From an uncultured Flavobacteriales bacterium (GTDB lineage Bacteria; Bacteroidota; Bacteroidia; Flavobacteriales_E; Vicingaceae), in contig CAJQOH010000017.1 of NCBI GenBank assembly GCA_905479915.1, forward strand, positions 1 through 62,630: a DNA stretch of 62,630 nucleotides, given 5' to 3'. Shown in pieces: positions 1 through 9,243 of the stretch. The notes under the pieces are model-generated. The model saw only the letters and a program-made list of their open reading frames with translations. It searched no databases and was not told where the DNA came from. A program made the position numbers and the translations under genes. Numbering within the stretch: the first letter of the stretch is position 1; each line of letters opens with the position of its first letter.

Positions 1-1
1 T

Positions 2-124
2 GAAAATTTAGAAAATGTAAAAATCTGGCTACATGATTTTGTTAGAGACAACCTGACTAAAAAAGTTGTTGGAAGTATTACACATAATAACTTTTTTTTA
101 AACAACTTTTATAGCGTTTTTTGA
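2..124 (+). CDS. C-terminal fragment of a gene entering from the left edge (possible)
   Basis: Forty in-frame codons are open from the window edge to a TGA stop ending at base 124. The reading is protein-like (ENLENVKIWLHDFVRDNLTKK then a short hydrophobic tail ending FYSVF) and could be the end of a helical protein. It would run convergently into the small minus-strand gene at 78-362, overlapping it by 47 bases. No family is recognisable from so short a piece, and an open frame of this length in AT-rich DNA may be chance. Confidence 0.3.
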   Translation, partial: ENLENVKIWLHDFVRDNLTKKVVGSITHNNFFLNNFYSVF

Positions 125-362
125 AATTAACATGGTATAACATTCTTTTATCCCTAAATAAGCGAGTTTGAATTATTAATTTCTCCAACAATTCTCTTAG
201 ATTAAAAAAAGATCCTTTAAAGTCTATTTCAAACTTATTAAACTCTTGACAACTGGATTTATCTTTAGTTTCCTTAATTATTTTCACCATTTCATCACTT
301 GAAAATTTTCCCTTCTTATTTATCTTCAAAATTAAATTCCTTCCCCTAACCTCTATATTCAT
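78..362 (-). CDS. small protein of unknown function, 94 aa
   Basis: I do not recognise a family. The protein is charged and probably cytoplasmic, with no signal peptide or membrane segment. It has a beta-like start (IEVRGRNLILKINKKG) followed by helical stretches (SSDEMVKIIKETK, LRELLEKLIIQTRL) and a very basic C-terminus (FKKRYKSCLKKSYYV). The strongest argument that it is a real gene lies upstream: the promoter at 398-430 has the same tandem-repeat operator and -33/-7 spacing as the three following minus-strand genes, including the response regulator at 8540-9217. It is therefore probably a co-regulated member of that set. Its end overlaps a possible convergent reading frame. Confidence 0.55.
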   Translation of the reverse strand: MNIEVRGRNLILKINKKGKFSSDEMVKIIKETKDKSSCQEFNKFEIDFKGSFFNLRELLEKLIIQTRLFRDKRMLYHVNFKKRYKSCLKKSYYV

Positions 363-397
363 TCTTTATTTTTTTGATCTTTTAATCTATTCTCAAT

Positions 398-430
398 CAA
401 ATTTATTCCTCAAGTCTATTTCAATTCTAT
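398..430 (-). promoter_or_regulatory. promoter with tandem 11-bp repeat operator for the 94-aa gene
   Basis: On the minus strand two direct repeats, ATAGAATTG (422-430) and ATAGACTTG (411-419), start 11 bp apart. The TTG of the upstream repeat (422-424) is exactly 16 nt from a perfect Bacteroidota -7 box, TAAATTTG (398-405), 36 nt before the ATG at 362. The same arrangement recurs at 5705-5737, 8485-8517 and 9244-9276. Confidence 0.7.
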
Positions 431-437
431 TTCATTA

Positions 438-468
438 AAAAACCGAAGAGAATAATCTCTTCGGTTTA
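438..468 (-). terminator. intrinsic terminator after the 1724-aa protein gene
   Basis: A perfect 12-bp inverted repeat (arms 440-451 and 456-467, core CCGAAGAGA) encloses an ATAA loop. Read on the minus strand it is followed by a run of T. It lies 37 nt beyond the stop of the gene at 505-5679 and just upstream of the next promoter, so it separates the two transcription units. Confidence 0.8.
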
Positions 469-504
469 ATTGGAGTTGAAAAAAGAACGAACTAAGTCTA
501 TCTA

Positions 505-3500
505 TTAATTCTTGATAATCCTTTTCGTAATGATTCTTTTTCCATTTTGGATCTTAACAAAATACACTCCTCTCTCGGACCCCTTTAGGTTAACTATTGT
601 TGTTGAACTTAAAAGGTTCTCATTAATTATCTCTTTCCCTAATACAGAGTAAACTATAATTCTTGCACCTTCTTTTAAATCAGAAATGCTTACTGTAAAT
701 ACTCCACTTGTTGGGTTTGGAAACAGTTGATAATTGGTAACTGAAGGCTCGTAATTATCAACTCCAGTAATAGTTACAGTATTACATCCTGAAGTTTCCA
801 CACATCCTCCTACTGTTACTTCTACCGCATAACTACCACTAGTTGGTGTAATGTATTGTTGTGATGTTGCTCCTGCTATTGGACTATTCCCGTTATTACA
901 ATCCAACCATTGGTATGTTGCTCCAGACTCTGCTACTGTTAAAGTATCGTTTACTACAGTCACAGCTGTATCAATAACAGGCAATACTGTTAAATTAATT
1001 GTTACTGTACTATCACACATACTTGGTCCAACATTAGTGAATAATTCCGTTCCTGATGGATTTCCTGAATGATAAGCCGATCCATTCACATAAATCGTAT
1101 CATTATTACAAATGGTATTCGTAACACTTCCTGTTAAAGTTGACACTACTGTTAAATTAACTGTTACTAAACTATCACACATGCTTGGTCCAACATTAGT
1201 AAATAATTCCGTTCCTGATGGATTAGATGCATTGTACACCGTTCCATTTACAGTTACACTTCCTCCATTACAAATGGTGTTAGTAACACTTCCCGTTAAA
1301 GTTGACACTACTGTTAAATTAACTGATACCGTACTGTCACACATACTTGGTCCAACATTAGTAAATACTTCAGTCCCTGATGGATTAGATGCATCGTATA
1401 CCGTTCCATTTACAGTTACACTTCCTCCATTACAAATGGTATTAGTAACACTTCCTGTTAATGCTGGCAATACATTTAAATTTACTGTTACCGTACTGTC
1501 ACACATACTTAGTCCAACATTGGTAAACACTTCCGTTCCTGATGGATTAGATGCATCGTACACTGTTCCATTTACAGTTAAACTTTCCCCATTACAAATG
1601 GTATTAGTAACACTTCCTGTTAATGCTGGCAATACATTTAAATTTACTGTTACCGTACTGTCACACATACTTGGTCCAACATTGGTAAACACTTCCGTTC
1701 CTGAAGGGTTAGATGCATCGTACACTGTTCCATTTACAGTTACACTTCCTCCATTACAAATTGTGCTAGTCTCACTTCCTGTTAAGGCTGGCAATATATT
1801 TAAACTTACTGTTACCGTACTGTCACACATACTTGGTCCAACATTGGTAAACACTTCTGTTCCTGAAGGGTTAGATGCATCGTACACCGTTCCATTTACA
1901 GTTAAACTTCCCCCATTACAAATTGTGCTAGTCTCACTTCCTGTTAAGGCTGGCAATACATTTAAACTTACCGTTACCGTACTGTCACACATGCTTGGCC
2001 CAACATTGGTAAACACTTCCGTTCCTGATGGATTGGATGCATTATACACCGTTCCATTTACAGTTACACTCCCACCATTACAAATTGTGCTAGTCTCACT
2101 TCCTGTTAATGCTGACAATACTGTTAAGTTAATGGTTATAACAGAATCACAGGTTAATACTGCAGGTATAGTATCAGAATAAACCCCTGTAGTACTATAA
2201 ATTAAACCACTAGGAGATGTATAAGTTTGCCCATTACAAATCGATGTTGATATGGAACCAGTAGATGTCCCTAAAATTCCACTTGGTAACACCCAATCAA
2301 TTAAAGGGTTCATACCAACTAAAGTTCCGTCTTGAGTTCCTGAAACAAGGTTAGTTGCCACATTACTACCTAACCCATCATTGAAATTAAAATACGCTAC
2401 TAAACCAGGCTCATTTCCTACAAGTTGATTATGTATGCTAGCGTTTAATGCTGTTACATCTTTTCCAATATCCCATATTCTTAACTCGTCAATTCTCCCA
2501 TTAAAATATTCATTATTCCCTCCAGATGAACCAATATACCCTATTGCTGAACCGCTTGTGCCTAAAGCTCCAGTATTGGGTTGAGTTCCGATTTGAGCTC
2601 CATTGCGGTAAATTTTAACATCTACACCGTCATATACAGCTGCAACATGAACCCATTGGTTCTCAAAATCAGCAGGGTCAATTGAGACATCTAATTCCGA
2701 ATAACTTCCACCAATATTCAACCCTAAGGCCAGTATGGTTCCATTGCCTTGAAAAGAAAATAAGTGCCTATCCCCCCCATCTTCTTTACGGTAAATTTCC
2801 GTAAATGTGTTGGTGGTAATATCTAGTGGATAAAGCCATGCCTCTATTGTAATTTCGGTAGTCGGTTTTAGTGCGCCATAATGAGGGACACTTACCGTTC
2901 CTGTATTTCCATTAAAAATTAGAGCTGTTTCACACATCGCATTTGGAGGAGTTAGATGACACGAAAACCCACCATTAATATGAGTCCAATCAAAAATAGT
3001 ATCCATATTTGTTAAAGTTCCATCATTTCCATTTGCTGTTTGATCAATTGCTATTGACCCCTCTTGATTATTAAAATTCCAATAACCCAGTAAACCAGAT
3101 TCATTCCCCAACAGCTTAACACCTAAATTGGCATTTAAATCGGCTGAAGATCTTGCAACATCCCATATTCTTGCCTCATCTATAGACCCATTAAAAATGT
3201 TCGTTTGTAAAGAATATTTACCTATTGTCAGGATCGAGATTTTTGGTGTAATAGTACCTGTAGCTGTTTTTGTTTCAACTTCTACACCATCATCAATATA
3301 AACTTTCATATCTGATCCATCATAAGTACCTGCCAAATGATACCAAACTCCAGGGGTTAATGTAGCTGATGTTTGAATAGAATTAGCTCCAGAACTCAGT
3401 CCTAAAGCAAAGTAAACTTGACCTCCTGCTCTCACCTCTAAATTGTATTGGTACCACGGAGAACCTAAGCTTGAATGAGCCTTATTTATTACTGTTTGTC

Positions 3501-5679
3501 TTGCTCCTAAACCATCTGTTTTTACCCATGCTTCTAGCGTAATTGCGTTTGAAGGGTTAATAACATTTCCGAAATCTACAAAATCATTTGTTCCATCAAA
3601 ATGCAATACTCCATCACAAGGATCGTTTGCAGGAGAACTTACTTTTTTTATTCCATTCCCTTGGATATCAAAAACAAAAGGGTTTTCATCAAGGTCGTTA
3701 CTATTAATTGTAACTGTAGCCGTTCTTATTCCAGCAGATGGTGGTAGAAAACGTAAAGTAACGGTTGTACTATTTCCTGGCAATACAATTCCAGCAGGAG
3801 AGGTAACTACAGTAAAATCTGAAGCATGCATCCCAGAAATTAAAACTGATCCATTTAAAACTAAATCACAAGAACCTACATTTTCAATTGTATAAGTCAC
3901 ATCTAACGAATCTCCAATAAATACACCTCCAAAATCAGTGCTATCATTTAAATCTGGTGTAACATCATTATTAGTAATAGATACCGCATTCCCTTTTACA
4001 TCAATATCACTTCCTGCGCCTGTTATTGTTAAATTTATAGTTATTATTGAATCACATCCAGCAGTATTTGAAATAGTATCCATATAATTTCCTGTAGCAG
4101 TATAAATGACCCCACTTGGTGCATTGTAATAACCACACGCAGAAGGATTAATTGTACTTGTTGTTGGCAGGCCTAAGGTTAAAGCAATTGAAAGAATAGA
4201 ATCTGAACCTAAATGATCTGGAATAGTATCTAAATAAATTCCACCCATTGTATAAACCGTTCCACTTGGTGCCGTATAGCTTGTAGAATTACACTCTAAC
4301 TCTACAGCATAGGAAGATATTCTTGAAAAGATATAACCTGCACCTGCAGAAGGTCGATAGTTTTGCCCAAGAGTATCATAACCATTCTGAAAAGCTCCTC
4401 CAATAATATATCCTTCAGATATAGCAACACTAAAACCTAAAGAACTGTTTCCTGAAAGCACCCGATCATCAGCAACCATCTTTTCTTCTTCAACCCAAAC
4501 TCCCGCGCCATTCTTTTCAAAAAGGTAAAGTGAACCGGCACCGCTAACAAAATTCATCACCTGCCCATCCTCATCATCACCATGACAGCCTACAACTATT
4601 TGATCTCCTAATATTGCAACATCTGTAGCAAATCCATCATTTGCAGCCCTATCAGACGGGACTATCTTTTGAACTTCTCCCCAAACTCCAGCGCCATTTC
4701 TTTCAAAAATATAGGCTGACCCAGCATTAAGCAGAGTATTCATTCCCGTTTCATCCTCCTCTTCATATCTTCCAGAACACACTAGAAATTCTCCATCCAT
4801 ATCTATTCTGTAGGCAAAATTATCATCAGCTCCTCTATCTGAAGCAACAACTTTTTGAACTTCATTCCATACTCCAGCACCGTCCTTTTCAAATACAAAT
4901 GCTGCTCCTGCAACTGTTAACGGATTACCACCGGCTGCATCCATATCATTTCGATATGCACATGCCGTAATATAATCTCCTGAAATAGCAACATCGTGCC
5001 CAAAGAAATGAGACTGACCTTTTTCAGATGCTGATATTTTTTGAACCTCATTCCACATTCCAGCACCATCTATTTTAAAAATATAAACAGAACCTGCATC
5101 AGTTTTTCCTGAGCCATGATCATCCCGTCTCGCACCAACAACAAGGTAATCTCCTGAAACATCAATGGAAATACCAAAATCATCATCAGATGCTCTATCA
5201 GAAGCCACCAACTTTTGATGTTGATTCCAGAAGCCAAAGCCATCTCTCTTATAAACAAATACTGCTCCGGCATCAGTTAATTGATTTGCTCCGTTTTCAT
5301 CAAACGAATTCTCTGGTGCTGTCGAAAATGCATACTCCCCAGAAATAGCAACATCTCTTCCAAAAAAAGCTTTTGTTTCTCTATCCGAACCAACAACCTT
5401 CTGTACTTCATGCCAGTTTCCTGTAATCAAGTTTTGCTCATAAATATATGCAGCTCCTGCTTGCAATAAAGAGTTTAACCCATTCTCATCTTTTTGTTCA
5501 CTATAGCCCCCAACGATGGCATAATTCCCTGAAATAGCAATTGCACTTCCTAAGTAAACTCCATTAGTTCTATCCGAAGCTACAACTTTACTTAGTTGAC
5601 TATAAACTTGTGCTTTAAATTCTGTTAATACTCCAAAACCTAAGGATAAGGTTAATACACATTGTAATAGTTTTTTCAT
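505..5679 (-). CDS. T9SS type A surface protein: FG-GAP propeller, LamG domains, tandem repeats
   Basis: This is a large (1724 aa) secreted, probably surface-attached protein. A signal peptide covers residues 1-23. Residues about 27-450 hold seven FG-GAP/integrin-like blades, each starting like EVQKVVASDR and continuing into FG..VAISG, enough to close one seven-bladed propeller. Two short Cys-containing beta modules follow (about 455-550), then an ASPM/Hydin-like choice-of-anchor D domain (about 555-675, ending DIQGNGIKK), two LamG-like concanavalin domains (about 685-1090), seven 54-residue repeats (about 1190-1568) and a type A sorting domain (about 1650-1724, LFPNPTSGVFTVSI ... GVYFVKIQNGK). 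A role in adhesion or polysaccharide binding is inferred from the LamG domains. It has its own promoter (5705-5737) and terminator (438-468). Confidence 0.9.
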   Translation of the reverse strand: MKKLLQCVLTLSLGFGVLTEFKAQVYSQLSKVVASDRTNGVYLGSAIAISGNYAIVGGYSEQKDENGLNSLLQAGAAYIYEQNLITGNWHEVQKVVGSDRETKAFFGRDVAISGEYAFSTAPENSFDENGANQLTDAGAVFVYKRDGFGFWNQHQKLVASDRASDDDFGISIDVSGDYLVVGARRDDHGSGKTDAGSVYIFKIDGAGMWNEVQKISASEKGQSHFFGHDVAISGDYITACAYRNDMDAAGGNPLTVAGAAFVFEKDGAGVWNEVQKVVASDRGADDNFAYRIDMDGEFLVCSGRYEEEDETGMNTLLNAGSAYIFERNGAGVWGEVQKIVPSDRAANDGFATDVAILGDQIVVGCHGDDEDGQVMNFVSGAGSLYLFEKNGAGVWVEEEKMVADDRVLSGNSSLGFSVAISEGYIIGGAFQNGYDTLGQNYRPSAGAGYIFSRISSYAVELECNSTSYTAPSGTVYTMGGIYLDTIPDHLGSDSILSIALTLGLPTTSTINPSACGYYNAPSGVIYTATGNYMDTISNTAGCDSIITINLTITGAGSDIDVKGNAVSITNNDVTPDLNDSTDFGGVFIGDSLDVTYTIENVGSCDLVLNGSVLISGMHASDFTVVTSPAGIVLPGNSTTVTLRFLPPSAGIRTATVTINSNDLDENPFVFDIQGNGIKKVSSPANDPCDGVLHFDGTNDFVDFGNVINPSNAITLEAWVKTDGLGARQTVINKAHSSLGSPWYQYNLEVRAGGQVYFALGLSSGANSIQTSATLTPGVWYHLAGTYDGSDMKVYIDDGVEVETKTATGTITPKISILTIGKYSLQTNIFNGSIDEARIWDVARSSADLNANLGVKLLGNESGLLGYWNFNNQEGSIAIDQTANGNDGTLTNMDTIFDWTHINGGFSCHLTPPNAMCETALIFNGNTGTVSVPHYGALKPTTEITIEAWLYPLDITTNTFTEIYRKEDGGDRHLFSFQGNGTILALGLNIGGSYSELDVSIDPADFENQWVHVAAVYDGVDVKIYRNGAQIGTQPNTGALGTSGSAIGYIGSSGGNNEYFNGRIDELRIWDIGKDVTALNASIHNQLVGNEPGLVAYFNFNDGLGSNVATNLVSGTQDGTLVGMNPLIDWVLPSGILGTSTGSISTSICNGQTYTSPSGLIYSTTGVYSDTIPAVLTCDSVITINLTVLSALTGSETSTICNGGSVTVNGTVYNASNPSGTEVFTNVGPSMCDSTVTVSLNVLPALTGSETSTICNGGSLTVNGTVYDASNPSGTEVFTNVGPSMCDSTVTVSLNILPALTGSETSTICNGGSVTVNGTVYDASNPSGTEVFTNVGPSMCDSTVTVNLNVLPALTGSVTNTICNGESLTVNGTVYDASNPSGTEVFTNVGLSMCDSTVTVNLNVLPALTGSVTNTICNGGSVTVNGTVYDASNPSGTEVFTNVGPSMCDSTVSVNLTVVSTLTGSVTNTICNGGSVTVNGTVYNASNPSGTELFTNVGPSMCDSLVTVNLTVVSTLTGSVTNTICNNDTIYVNGSAYHSGNPSGTELFTNVGPSMCDSTVTINLTVLPVIDTAVTVVNDTLTVAESGATYQWLDCNNGNSPIAGATSQQYITPTSGSYAVEVTVGGCVETSGCNTVTITGVDNYEPSVTNYQLFPNPTSGVFTVSISDLKEGARIIVYSVLGKEIINENLLSSTTIVNLKGSERGVYFVKIQNGKRIITKRIIKN
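976..2109 (-). repeat. seven tandem 162-bp coding repeats
   Basis: Seven consecutive 54-residue units, each beginning LTGS(E/V)T(S/N)TIC and containing VNGTVY and NPSGTEVFTNVG, lie inside the gene at 505-5679. Units 1-6 are close to identical at DNA level; the seventh, nearest the C-terminus, has diverged at its start (CNNDTIYVNGSAYHSG). The similarity suggests recent duplication or gene conversion, and unit number may vary between strains. Confidence 0.9.
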
Positions 5680-5704
5680 AGTGGTTAAGTTTTTAAATTT
5701 AAAT

Positions 5705-5737
5705 CAAAACTAAACCCCAATTCTATTTCAAATCTAT
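5705..5737 (-). promoter_or_regulatory. promoter with tandem 11-bp repeat operator for the FG-GAP/LamG protein
   Basis: On the minus strand ATAGATTTG (5729-5737) and ATAGAATTG (5718-5726) are 11 bp apart. The TTG at 5729-5731 is 16 nt from a perfect -7 box, TAGTTTTG (5705-5712), which is 26 nt before the ATG at 5679. Confidence 0.75.
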
Positions 5738-5787
5738 CCGAAAAAAAGAAGGAGAACTAGCCCCAACCCTCTCATTGATTTTCTCGT

Positions 5788-8460
5788 TTATTTTTCTAAC
5801 AACTGTAATCGCTTTTCTAACTGCTCAATTACTATCTGTTGTTCTTTTACGGCATTAATTAACATATAGGTTAATGCTGAACCATCGTAAATTAAGAGCT
5901 CCGTTTCTTCTCTCGAATCTTTTCTTAATTTTTTCGAAATAGTTTCTACCATATAAGGAGCAACCTCTTTAATTTCTTGTGCTATCACCCCTATATATTC
6001 TTTACCATTATCAGGATAACCTGCTAAACCATTGTATTTAAACTTTTTAGGATTTATCATTAAAATCTTCTCTAATCCATCAGAGTAAGAACTTACCTCT
6101 TTCTTTAATCTTCTATCAGAAAATGTTGCCCAAGAGCCTCCTCCAACTTTTGATGCGTCTCCATTAACACTAAATGTTTGGTCGGGAGAACTAGTTCCCA
6201 CACCAACCTGATTAGCACCTCCATTTACGTAAAGCACAGGGGTTATTACTGTTGGAGTGTTAATATATGTTTGGAAAGTGAAGTCAATCCCACTAAAACT
6301 ACCTCCGCCTGCAGTTCCGCCACCATAAACATTTGAACAAGCAGTACGAACACCTGAACCATCACTCAATTGAAAAGTATATACAGAACCTGAGGTTAGG
6401 CTAACAGTAGTAGCTAACACCCAAGTTCCTACTGCAGCTTTCGTGATTGTTCCCGTTGCCAAAACAGTCCCTCCCGTCCCTGTTCCCGTTCGTAAAGTGA
6501 TAGTTGGAGTTTCTCCAAAGCTAGTAAAAAATCGAATCTCAATTGATTTCAAGTCTGCTGTTGATCCTGCTGTAAATGATTGCCAATAAGCCGTGTTATC
6601 ACTTCCTCCCGCACCACATCCTTGAGTTAAACTTGACTGATCTAATTGTGGTCCATTTAATGAAGATTCAAAAGAAAAAGAATTAGTTCCTGCATCAATA
6701 ACTGTATTTTGAATTAATGCACCTCCTAAACTAACATTTGAGCCTGACGCTGTTATTCCATTGTCTGCTGTTCCTCCCGACAAAGCACTTAAATCTATTG
6801 TTCCTCCGCCATTAGATAAGGTTAAGTTTGGACTTGCAAAAGACAGCATTTGTATCTCATTTGTTACATTATTATCTGCATCATTCACATCTAGGATAAC
6901 AGAATTTCCTCCTCCTATAGATAAATTTTGAGTGCTAGAATTATAAGTTAAGTTTTGAGAGTCTGTATTGTCTAAATATACGGATAGATCAACAGGAGAT
7001 GCATCATTTGTTAAAGACAAAGTATTCACAGACAATGACAAGTCTTGATTATCTGTTCCTGCCAAAGCACTTAAATTTACAGTTCCTCCTCCACTAGATA
7101 GTGTAAGGTTTGGTGTTGTAAATGATAACGCTTGAATTTCATTTGTCACACTACCATCAACCTCTGTAAAAGAGGTAAGATAACCGGCATCATTGGTAAA
7201 TGTTGAAACATTATTTGGCGCGCCCGTTAAACTAGAGTATTGTCCATCAAAACCAGATAAGGGTGTTATGCTTCCATCACCCGTTATTGTAGCATCCGTC
7301 ACTACCACCTGACTTCCCCAATTATCTGCTCCAGCTCCTGGAGCTTGAGCAACCCAAGCACTACCGTTCCATGTTAATACTTCATTTGTTCCTGCTGTTG
7401 CTGGTAGTTCTATCTCGTTATTAGGATCAAAATCTCCATCATTAGGAGACGTAATAAATCCACTGTTATTTGTTAAGTCTGATGTTTGAGTTGGAATCAT
7501 TGGCTGATTTGTTAAACTATTATAGTCTCCGTCAAAACCTGATAAAGGAGTACCATCTCCATCTCCTGTTATTGTTGTTCCATCAACATTTACCAACTGA
7601 CTTCCCCAATTATCGCCAACAGCTAAACTTGCTAAAGAAACTGTTTGTGTTACACCACCTTCTGTAATTTCTAATGTCGTTCCATTAAGTATTGCTGATG
7701 TAATTAACTCATTAGTAGAATCTAAATCTCCTGTATTTGTAATTACTCCTGTATTAATATCTATTCCATTACCTGCTGTTAACCCTGAAGAGGTTCCATC
7801 TTGTGATAGTATTTGCCACACTACACCGTCCCAGATATATGAAATACCATCTATAGAGTTATAATATGCATCATTTTGGTTTGGAGAAGAAGGAGCTAAA
7901 GCAAATGTTCCTTGCCAATTTATTCCTATTCCATTAGCCCCATTTACACCCTGACAATCTAAGCTATTCCATGAACCATCCATATTTATATCTTCCAAAG
8001 CATCTTGTAATCCATTTCCATTTAGATCCCAACAGTTTAAACCATCTATCCCCGCAGTTCCTGATGCTGCTGTTGTTGCATGCAATGCATAAGGAACCGA
8101 CAACAACTGTGTTGCTGGCATTAAATTCCCATTTATTGTAATTTGTAAAAAAGATATACTTGCTCCCCAATTAATAGAAGAGAAGTTCCCTAAAGTTGCT
8201 GTTCCTCCACCAATTTCTGCGGTAAATAAGCCAAACTGATTAGTTGATAAACCTGTTTGTGTTTCACTATAAATAACAGCTCCTGATGCGGAACCTTGTC
8301 TTATATCAAACTGAATACTTATGGAGGTATTCTGCAGTGGTACCCCGGATAAATCTCTCGCCACTGCTTGATAGTTTATTTTTTGAGGAGCTTGAGAATA
8401 AACATTTGAAAAAAATAAAACGCTAACGAATAACAATATGGCTTTTTCTAAAATTTTCAT
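5788..8460 (-). CDS. secreted tail-fibre-like protein with S74 intramolecular chaperone domain
   Basis: I chose the ATG at 8460 (890 aa), which opens directly with a signal peptide (MKILEKAILLFVSVLFFSNVYSQ, residues 1-23). A longer TTG start at 8487 would lie inside the -7 box of its promoter. The N-terminal domain (about 24-135, PQKINYQAVARD ... LLSVPYALHA) is shared with the proteins at 27547-30162 and 30167-34261. The middle is a long repetitive beta-rich stalk (NLTLSxGGGTVNLSAL units). The C-terminus has an S74 endosialidase-chaperone domain (SDRRLKKEVSSYSDGLEKI, then GVIAQEIKEVAP) and a leucine-rich coiled coil. In phage fibres S74 domains assist trimerisation and cleave themselves off before the Ser of the SDxRLK motif. 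No T9SS sorting domain is visible. A trimeric surface fibre is inferred. Confidence 0.88.
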   Translation of the reverse strand: MKILEKAILLFVSVLFFSNVYSQAPQKINYQAVARDLSGVPLQNTSISIQFDIRQGSASGAVIYSETQTGLSTNQFGLFTAEIGGGTATLGNFSSINWGASISFLQITINGNLMPATQLLSVPYALHATTAASGTAGIDGLNCWDLNGNGLQDALEDINMDGSWNSLDCQGVNGANGIGINWQGTFALAPSSPNQNDAYYNSIDGISYIWDGVVWQILSQDGTSSGLTAGNGIDINTGVITNTGDLDSTNELITSAILNGTTLEITEGGVTQTVSLASLAVGDNWGSQLVNVDGTTITGDGDGTPLSGFDGDYNSLTNQPMIPTQTSDLTNNSGFITSPNDGDFDPNNEIELPATAGTNEVLTWNGSAWVAQAPGAGADNWGSQVVVTDATITGDGSITPLSGFDGQYSSLTGAPNNVSTFTNDAGYLTSFTEVDGSVTNEIQALSFTTPNLTLSSGGGTVNLSALAGTDNQDLSLSVNTLSLTNDASPVDLSVYLDNTDSQNLTYNSSTQNLSIGGGNSVILDVNDADNNVTNEIQMLSFASPNLTLSNGGGTIDLSALSGGTADNGITASGSNVSLGGALIQNTVIDAGTNSFSFESSLNGPQLDQSSLTQGCGAGGSDNTAYWQSFTAGSTADLKSIEIRFFTSFGETPTITLRTGTGTGGTVLATGTITKAAVGTWVLATTVSLTSGSVYTFQLSDGSGVRTACSNVYGGGTAGGGSFSGIDFTFQTYINTPTVITPVLYVNGGANQVGVGTSSPDQTFSVNGDASKVGGGSWATFSDRRLKKEVSSYSDGLEKILMINPKKFKYNGLAGYPDNGKEYIGVIAQEIKEVAPYMVETISKKLRKDSREETELLIYDGSALTYMLINAVKEQQIVIEQLEKRLQLLEK

Positions 8461-8484
8461 AATCTGTAGTATTGATATATTTTT

Positions 8485-8517
8485 CAATGTTACAGACCAA
8501 TTCTATTTCAATTCTAT
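8485..8517 (-). promoter_or_regulatory. promoter with tandem 11-bp repeat operator for the S74 protein
   Basis: Two identical ATAGAATTG repeats (8509-8517 and 8498-8506) are 11 bp apart on the minus strand. The TTG at 8509-8511 is 16 nt from the -7 box TAACATTG (8485-8492), one mismatch from TAnnTTTG and 25 nt before the ATG at 8460. Confidence 0.75.
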
Positions 8518-8539
8518 CCCAATGTTTTCGGCACTAATA

Positions 8540-9217
8540 TTAACTTGCAGAAAATTTATAACCTAAGCCGTATACTGTTTTAATATAATCCTCTCCTCCA
8601 GCTTTTTTGATAATAGATCTAATATTTTTTACATGGTTGTAAATAAACTCTAAGTTGTGTGCCTGAAGAGCATCCCCACCCCAAAGATAACCAGCCATTG
8701 ATTCTTTTGATATTACCTTATTTTTATTGGTTATAAAAAATTCAAGAATATCATACTGTTTAGGTGTCAATTCTATTTTAGTGTCATTTACTTTTGCCTC
8801 TTTTGCTTTTGGGTCTAAAACAAGTTCATTAAAATTAATTGTTTGATTTGCATCGAATCTTCGCCTTCTAATAATAGCATTAACTCTTGCATTCAATTCT
8901 GCCAAATGAAAAGGTTTAATCAAATAATCATCTGCACCTAAATCCAGCCCCTTCAACTTATCGTCTAAAGAATCTCTTGCCGAAATAATCAAAATACCAG
9001 AATTAACATTTCCTTTCTTAATCCAATCTATTAGATCTAGTCCACTCCCATCTGGCAAGTTTATATCCACCACCACAAGGTCGTAAGAATATATTAACAA
9101 TAAATCTTCTGCATCAAAATGATTCAAAGCAGAATCGCATGTGAATTTTTCCATTTTTAAAAAATCACATATCGCCTCATTTAACGCTACCTCATCCTCT
9201 ACAACTAACACCTTCAT
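8540..9217 (-). CDS. OmpR-family response regulator without adjacent kinase
   Basis: The 225-aa protein has a receiver domain (about 1-118) with the acidic pair E7/D8, phosphoacceptor D51 (VVVDINLPD), S79 and K101-P102, then an OmpR/PhoB winged helix (about 125-225) ending TVYGLGYKF. When phosphorylated, such proteins usually dimerise head to tail on direct repeats about 11 bp apart, which matches the operator upstream of its own gene (9257-9276) and of three other genes here. No histidine kinase is adjacent, so the partner is encoded elsewhere. It is probably autoregulated and controls the surface proteins downstream; that regulon assignment is my inference from promoter sequence. Confidence 0.93.
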   Translation of the reverse strand: MKVLVVEDEVALNEAICDFLKMEKFTCDSALNHFDAEDLLLIYSYDLVVVDINLPDGSGLDLIDWIKKGNVNSGILIISARDSLDDKLKGLDLGADDYLIKPFHLAELNARVNAIIRRRRFDANQTINFNELVLDPKAKEAKVNDTKIELTPKQYDILEFFITNKNKVISKESMAGYLWGGDALQAHNLEFIYNHVKNIRSIIKKAGGEDYIKTVYGLGYKFSAS

Positions 9218-9243
9218 ATCGCTTGCAATTAAAATTATTTACA

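Noticed and set aside
976-2109. CRISPR-like regular repetition
   Set aside because: Units are 162 bp, lack unique spacers and code in frame for a conserved protein module.
1112-2182. Long plus-strand open frame (356 codons) of repeated sequence
   Set aside because: It is the antisense of the seven 162-bp repeats in the gene at 505-5679; the composition (repeated VTLPVK.., LSHILGPTLVN) mirrors the repeats and there is no start signal.
8461-8487. Nine-residue N-terminal extension from a TTG at 8487
   Set aside because: It would place the start within the predicted -7 box, and the ATG at 8460 begins directly with a signal peptide.
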